NCBI GenBank assembly: GCA_934130165.1
Contig: CAKOXO010000003.1
Location: 62,001 to 126,000, forward strand
DNA length: 64,000 nucleotides
Source: an uncultured Bacilli bacterium
GTDB taxonomy: Bacteria; Bacillota_I; Bacilli_A; RF39; UBA660
Reading direction: 5' to 3'
This document shows positions 59,719-64,000 of this stretch, piece after piece. How positions within the stretch are numbered: position 1 is the first letter of the stretch; each line of letters opens with the position of its first letter. A model generated the notes under the pieces. It was not told where the DNA came from, did not search any database, and saw nothing but the letters and a program-made list of their open reading frames with translations. Made by a program: the position numbers and the translations under genes.

Positions 59719-62700
59719 TTATTTATTATTTTCTAAAGATTTATAGTATTTATATCTTTCTTCTGCATTTTTCTTATTTCTTTCTAATAAATCCTTATAG
59801 TTTTTATTAATTTTCTTTAACGAACGATAACGATCTTCACCTGATATGAATTCATAATATTTATCAAAATCAGCTTTTGAATCGACCTTAAATTCTTTAG
59901 TTTCTGGATTATAATGGAATATTGGAAAATATCCTGATGATGTTGCATTTTTTTCTTCTTCAATACTATTTTTCATTCCTTTTAATATTCCTTGGGCAAT
60001 ACATGGTGAATATGCAACTATAATAGATGGTCCATTATATGCTTCAGCCTCTTTTAATACTTTTACAGCCTGATTTGGATTTGCCCCTAAAGAAATTGAG
60101 GCAACATATACATGGTCATAAGTTAGAGCTATCTTTAATAAATCTTTTTTAGAAGTATTTTTTCCATCACTTTCAAATTTTGCAACAGCACCTACTCTAG
60201 TTGATTTCGATGCTTGACCACCTGTATTTGAATATACTTCAGTATCAAGTACCAAAATATTTACATTCTCATTGTTTGCTAAGACATGATCTATACCATT
60301 ATATCCAATATCATAGGCCCAACCATCTCCACCTACCATCCAGATAGATTGAGGCATAATAAAGTCTTTTAGATTTAACAAGTCTTCTATTTTTGTATTA
60401 TCAATAATACTTAATAGATTAGTAGCTGTTTCGGTATTTATATTATTACAGTAATCCTTGTATATTTGCTGCTCACTCTTTTTAATATCTTTCATATTAT
60501 TTTTTATAAGTGATGTTATTCTATCTTTCATTACTGTATCAGCTATTTTCATACCATATCCAAATTCTGCATTATCTTCAAATAGTGAATTAGCCCATGG
60601 AACAGAATATGGAGAATTAGGAGCACTAGCACCATAAATAGAAGAACATCCTGTTGCATTAGCAATCATTAATCTATCACCAAATAATTGAGTTAATAGT
60701 TTTAGATATGGTGTTTCACCACATCCAGCACATGCTCCACTAAACTCAAATTTAGGAGTTCTAAATTGGCTACCCTTTACTGTATTAGTAGGAAAAACAT
60801 CATTATGTTCTTTTACTTCTTCAAATAAATATTTAGTAATTTCTTCATATTCACTTATATTTAATTCACTTCTCATTTTCATAGAAATGGCTTTTTCTCC
60901 TCTTTTACCAGGACAAATAAGTGCACATAAGCCACAACCAGTACAATGTTCTTCACTAACACCAATAGTAAGCTTTAAATTTTTATCTTTTATATTTGCA
61001 TCTATTAGTCTATCTTGAACTGATTTAGGAGCATCCATAACTTCATTTTCATCAAGTAAGAATGGTCTAATTACTGCATGCGGACAAACTAGTGAACATA
61101 AGTTACAAGATATGCATTTCTCACTATCATAGCAAGGTAGAACATCACTAATATTATTTTTTTCTAGTTTTGTTGTTGCCTTAGCAAAAGTTCCATCTGG
61201 CATAGTTAAGAAGGCACTAACAGGTAGATTATTTCCTTCTAATGAATTAATAATTTCAAAAGTTGTTTTTCTTTTTTCTATTTCATCATCATAATCAACA
61301 TCTGGAATTTTTACTTTTTCTAATTTATTAATGCATTCTTCTATTACTTTAATATTTTTCTCAACAATATTTCCTGATTTATTTTTAAATCTAATACTAA
61401 TACTTTCTTTTATAACGTTTTTGGCAAAGTTAAAGTCAATAACATGACCAAGCTTAAATATTAATGTTTCCATAATAGTACTTATCTTTCCAGGAAGACC
61501 TGCCTCTTCTGCTATACGACTAGCATCTATAATATAGAAATTAATATTTCTACTTTGTAATATTTTTTTATCATGTACACTCATACTAGCTAGAACTTCA
61601 TCTGCCGTTTTACTAGTATTTAATAAGAATATTCCTCTAGATTTAATCTTATCTAGCATACGAATTTTTTGTAGATAACTTTCTTTTGTACATACAATTA
61701 AAGATGACTTTTCAACATAGTAAGTTGATCTAATAGGTTTTTTAGAAAATCTTAAATGACATACAGTATAACCACCTGATTTTTTAGAATCATATTGAAA
61801 ATATCCTTGAACATAAGCTCTTGTATTAGCACCTGTTATTTTCATCAAATCTTTCGATGCTGATACCATTCCATCTGAACCATATCCATAAACTAGGAAT
61901 TCAACATTTGATGTTGGTAGTTTAAAGTCTTTATCATAATTAATAGATAAATTAGTAACATCATCTTCTATACCAACTGTAAAATTAGAATGTGCTTCTC
62001 TACTATCTAGAAAATCAAATACACCCTTGATCATAGCAGGAGTAGTATTTTTAGAAGATAATCCATATCTACCACCAATTACTTTAACTTTGCTTTCAGC
62101 TTCTGTCAAAACTTTTAAAACATCTAAATAAAGTGGTTCACCACTACTACCAGCTTCTTTAGTTCTATCTAAAACTGCTATTTTTTTAACTGATTTAGGT
62201 AGTTTTTTCAAGAAATATTTAGTAGAAAATGGTCTATATAAATGAACTTCCATTAATCCTACATTCTGATTTTTTTCCTCTACTAAATAATCAATAGTCT
62301 CTTTTATAGTTTCACAAACCGATCCCATAGCTACTATCACTTTAGTAGCATTTTTACTACCATAATAATTAAATGGAGCATAACTTCTTCCAGTTATTTT
62401 ATTAACTTCTTCCATATATTTATTAACTATATCAGGAAGTTTATCATAATATTCATTTCTAACTTCTGTTGCTTGGAAATAAATATCTTCGTTTTGATTT
62501 GTTCCTCTAGTTACTGGATGATTTGGGTTTAGCGCTCTATTTCTAAATTCATTTAGAGCTTTTTTATCTATTAATTCTTTTACTTTATCAGTATCAATAA
62601 CATCTACTTTTTGTAATTCATGTGACGTTCTAAAACCATCAAAAAAATTTATAAATGGAACTTTTCCTTTTATTGTAGACAAGTAACTAACATTAGTTAA

Positions 62701-63144
62701 GTCCATCACATCCTGAACAGATGATGATGAAAGTATTGCAAAACCAGTTGCTCTAGTTGCATAAATATCTTGATGGTCACCGAATATTGATAAGGCATGT
62801 GTTGCAAGACTTCTTGCTGCTACATTTATAACACAAGGTAGCAATTCACCAGCTATCTTATACATATTAGGTATCATTAAAAGTAGACCCTGACTAGCTG
62901 TATAAGTTGATGTTAAGCAACCTGCTTGAAGTGAACCATGTACCATTCCAGCAGCACCTGCTTCACTTTCCATTTCTACTACCTTAACTGGAGTATCAAA
63001 ATAGTTTTTCTTGCCTTCTTTGGCCCATCTATCAGTATATTCTGCCATTGGTGATGCTGGTGTAATTGGATAAATTCCAGCAACTTCTGTAAAGTTATAT
63101 GCAGAGTAACTACAAGCTTCATTACCATCCATTATTTTTTTCAT
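59719..63144 (-). CDS. nifJ: Pyruvate:ferredoxin oxidoreductase
   Basis: A 1141-residue homodimeric enzyme that turns pyruvate and CoA into acetyl-CoA, CO2 and reduced ferredoxin in anaerobes. The N-terminal pyruvate-binding domain has EVAGIYPITPASPMAEYTDR. Two [4Fe-4S] ferredoxin motifs follow: CISCNLCSLVC (about residue 677) and CTGCGLCALIC (about 735). The TPP domain carries GACAGCGETPYLK for the proximal cluster, VGGDGWAYDIGY and DTEVYSNTGGQASKST. Full length with all cofactor sites. The start follows AGGAGGGATAATAT. Confidence 0.97.
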   Translation of the reverse strand: MKKIMDGNEACSYSAYNFTEVAGIYPITPASPMAEYTDRWAKEGKKNYFDTPVKVVEMESEAGAAGMVHGSLQAGCLTSTYTASQGLLLMIPNMYKIAGELLPCVINVAARSLATHALSIFGDHQDIYATRATGFAILSSSSVQDVMDLTNVSYLSTIKGKVPFINFFDGFRTSHELQKVDVIDTDKVKELIDKKALNEFRNRALNPNHPVTRGTNQNEDIYFQATEVRNEYYDKLPDIVNKYMEEVNKITGRSYAPFNYYGSKNATKVIVAMGSVCETIKETIDYLVEEKNQNVGLMEVHLYRPFSTKYFLKKLPKSVKKIAVLDRTKEAGSSGEPLYLDVLKVLTEAESKVKVIGGRYGLSSKNTTPAMIKGVFDFLDSREAHSNFTVGIEDDVTNLSINYDKDFKLPTSNVEFLVYGYGSDGMVSASKDLMKITGANTRAYVQGYFQYDSKKSGGYTVCHLRFSKKPIRSTYYVEKSSLIVCTKESYLQKIRMLDKIKSRGIFLLNTSKTADEVLASMSVHDKKILQSRNINFYIIDASRIAEEAGLPGKISTIMETLIFKLGHVIDFNFAKNVIKESISIRFKNKSGNIVEKNIKVIEECINKLEKVKIPDVDYDDEIEKRKTTFEIINSLEGNNLPVSAFLTMPDGTFAKATTKLEKNNISDVLPCYDSEKCISCNLCSLVCPHAVIRPFLLDENEVMDAPKSVQDRLIDANIKDKNLKLTIGVSEEHCTGCGLCALICPGKRGEKAISMKMRSELNISEYEEITKYLFEEVKEHNDVFPTNTVKGSQFRTPKFEFSGACAGCGETPYLKLLTQLFGDRLMIANATGCSSIYGASAPNSPYSVPWANSLFEDNAEFGYGMKIADTVMKDRITSLIKNNMKDIKKSEQQIYKDYCNNINTETATNLLSIIDNTKIEDLLNLKDFIMPQSIWMVGGDGWAYDIGYNGIDHVLANNENVNILVLDTEVYSNTGGQASKSTRVGAVAKFESDGKNTSKKDLLKIALTYDHVYVASISLGANPNQAVKVLKEAEAYNGPSIIVAYSPCIAQGILKGMKNSIEEEKNATSSGYFPIFHYNPETKEFKVDSKADFDKYYEFISGEDRYRSLKKINKNYKDLLERNKKNAEERYKYYKSLENNK

Positions 63145-63221
63145 ATATTATCCCTCCTGTAAGTTTACTACAACTATTATAATTATATACCAAAAACTAA
63201 AAAATTGAAATGTTTACTAAT

Positions 63222-63254
63222 ATATAAAAAAACATAAATTATAAATTTATGCTT
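63222..63254 (-). terminator. Terminator of the phosphodiester glycosidase gene
   Basis: CATAAATT and AATTTATG around a short loop, followed by TTTTTTTAT on the minus strand, right after the stop codon. Confidence 0.75.
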
Positions 63255-63256
63255 AA

Positions 63257-64000
63257 TTATTTAACTATCCAAAATGTTGACATTGTTCTTAATCCATTAG
63301 TTCCAGCTGCAACTGGTGTGTTAATAATCTTATGATTAATTACAAGTTCTGTAGAACTACCACCATCTAAATTAGCCGCATTAACAGCACCATAGTTTTC
63401 CATAACTTCAGTTAAATCAGACATATCAGCTCCAATACTAGTAGCTAGTCTTCCATTTATTACAAGAAATAAAACTATACCATCTTTTCTTTGACCAATG
63501 GCACTACGAGGAGCTATACCCCATCCACCATTGCCTTTTACAAATGCACTTTTTCCATTAATTATTAAAAATGGTCCAAATTCAATGGCATCTCTTAATC
63601 CCTTTTTCAAGGCCTGTTCCTTTGTCATCTTACCTAGTATCAGCTTATTATCTTTATCAAATCCAATAAAGCCTCCACCCATACTAGCATCATCATAATC
63701 GCTTACTATTTTTCCATTTTTAATTACTGTTCCATGTGGTAATGCACCATTACTATTCCAATCAGGATCATAAAAACCACCAGCATTCATTGCAATTATT
63801 GCATCATTATCTTTAGCAACTGTAGTTATTAATTGTCCAGTTTTACCTAAATGTTTTGATGTTGCTATTGATATTCTAGATGGATCATATATTGCTACTA
63901 AGTAACCATTATATTTATCACCCTTTATATCAATAACCTTATATAAAGCATCCTTATCATGCTTTAATATTTGTTCATCATATTTATTCTTATAAGTAGT
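63257..64000 (-). CDS. Phosphodiester glycosidase (NAGPA family), 5' part missing (window edge)
   Basis: The frame is open from the stop at 63257 to the window edge, so the protein start lies outside; 247 codons are visible. Conserved parts are IIAMNAGGFYDPDWNSNG, FGPFLIINGKSAF, APRSAIGQRKDGIVLFLVIN and AANLDGGSSTELV, the core of the NAGPA/DUF2233 domain (phosphodiester glycosidase, found in exopolysaccharide proteins). The catalytic-type residues in NAGGF, RSAIGQ and LDGGSST are kept. It is likely secreted and acts on cell-surface polymers, but the signal peptide cannot be seen here. Confidence 0.85.
   Translation of the reverse strand, partial: TTYKNKYDEQILKHDKDALYKVIDIKGDKYNGYLVAIYDPSRISIATSKHLGKTGQLITTVAKDNDAIIAMNAGGFYDPDWNSNGALPHGTVIKNGKIVSDYDDASMGGGFIGFDKDNKLILGKMTKEQALKKGLRDAIEFGPFLIINGKSAFVKGNGGWGIAPRSAIGQRKDGIVLFLVINGRLATSIGADMSDLTEVMENYGAVNAANLDGGSSTELVINHKIINTPVAAGTNGLRTMSTFWIVK

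Overview
The window is a chromosomal piece of a very AT-rich, low-GC Gram-positive bacterium (Bacillota), most likely an anaerobic, host-associated member of the Bacilli/Erysipelotrichia side. Four observations point there. Strong AGGAG/GGTGAT ribosome sites precede most genes. There is a T-box leader and a CIRCE operator. A pyruvate:ferredoxin oxidoreductase indicates anaerobic metabolism. The gene order valS - SPOR protein - radC - mreC - mreD - spoIVFA - spoIVFB is a shortened form of the Bacillus valS-spoIVFB region. TGA is used as a stop codon (for example at 15674-15676), so the standard bacterial code applies. Both window ends cut a gene. No rRNA, CRISPR array or intact prophage is visible.

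Layout. 1-5 kb: an M18 aminopeptidase (cut by the edge), a DUF4097 protein with a membrane HTH regulator, several orphan genes, then tRNA-Thr and tRNA-Ala. 5-12.6 kb (all minus): the spoIVFB/spoIVFA/mreD/mreC/radC/SPOR/valS block, with an HD-domain gene and a valine-type T-box upstream of valS. 12.6-17.2 kb: a pseudokinase-like pair, a cyclophilin lipoprotein, a PAP2 phosphatase, tRNA-Gly, and a small decaying divergent regulator pair with frameshifts. 17.2-24.6 kb: a tightly overlapping seven-gene operon for a surface glycan or activated polyol (SGNH/citrate-lyase-ligase-like fusion, glycerol-1-phosphate-dehydrogenase-like enzyme, two glycosyltransferases, NDK-like protein, HAD, NUDIX). 24.6-26.2 kb: a truncated serine recombinase, a hairpin, a small ORF and tRNA-Cys, probably a mobile-element scar. 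26-29 kb: small envelope proteins and a secreted nuclease. 29.2-32.1 kb (plus): a three-gene 2-hydroxyacyl-CoA-dehydratase/activase-type operon. 32-36.6 kb: a 1462-residue surface subtilase. 36.7-41.6 kb: an ABC-F ATPase, a second pseudokinase-like locus, a decayed gene and a lysozyme-like protein. 41.7-51 kb: an ABC exporter, acidic cytoplasmic or tail-anchored proteins, a thiol-redox/cysteine desulfurase group and a GGDEF protein. 51-58.2 kb: a sigma-like protein, a giant sigma-70 factor with eight tandem repeats, and a ClpB-type chaperone under CIRCE. 58.2-64 kb: thioredoxin reductase/thioredoxin, a candidate small RNA, pyruvate:ferredoxin oxidoreductase and a phosphodiester glycosidase (cut by the edge).

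The most unusual item is the giant sigma factor at 51955-55944. A complete sigma-70 core is followed by eight near-identical 77-99 residue units that resemble the first helix of sigma region 4. A C-terminal HTH-like unit follows, and a second sigma-like gene overlaps its 3' end. It lies immediately downstream of an HrcA/CIRCE-type clpB, which suggests a stress-linked transcription module. A terminator and a candidate promoter between the two argue for separate transcription. Second is a roughly 104-nt three-hairpin RNA at 59567-59671 with a near-consensus promoter and its own terminator, which I cannot match to a known family.
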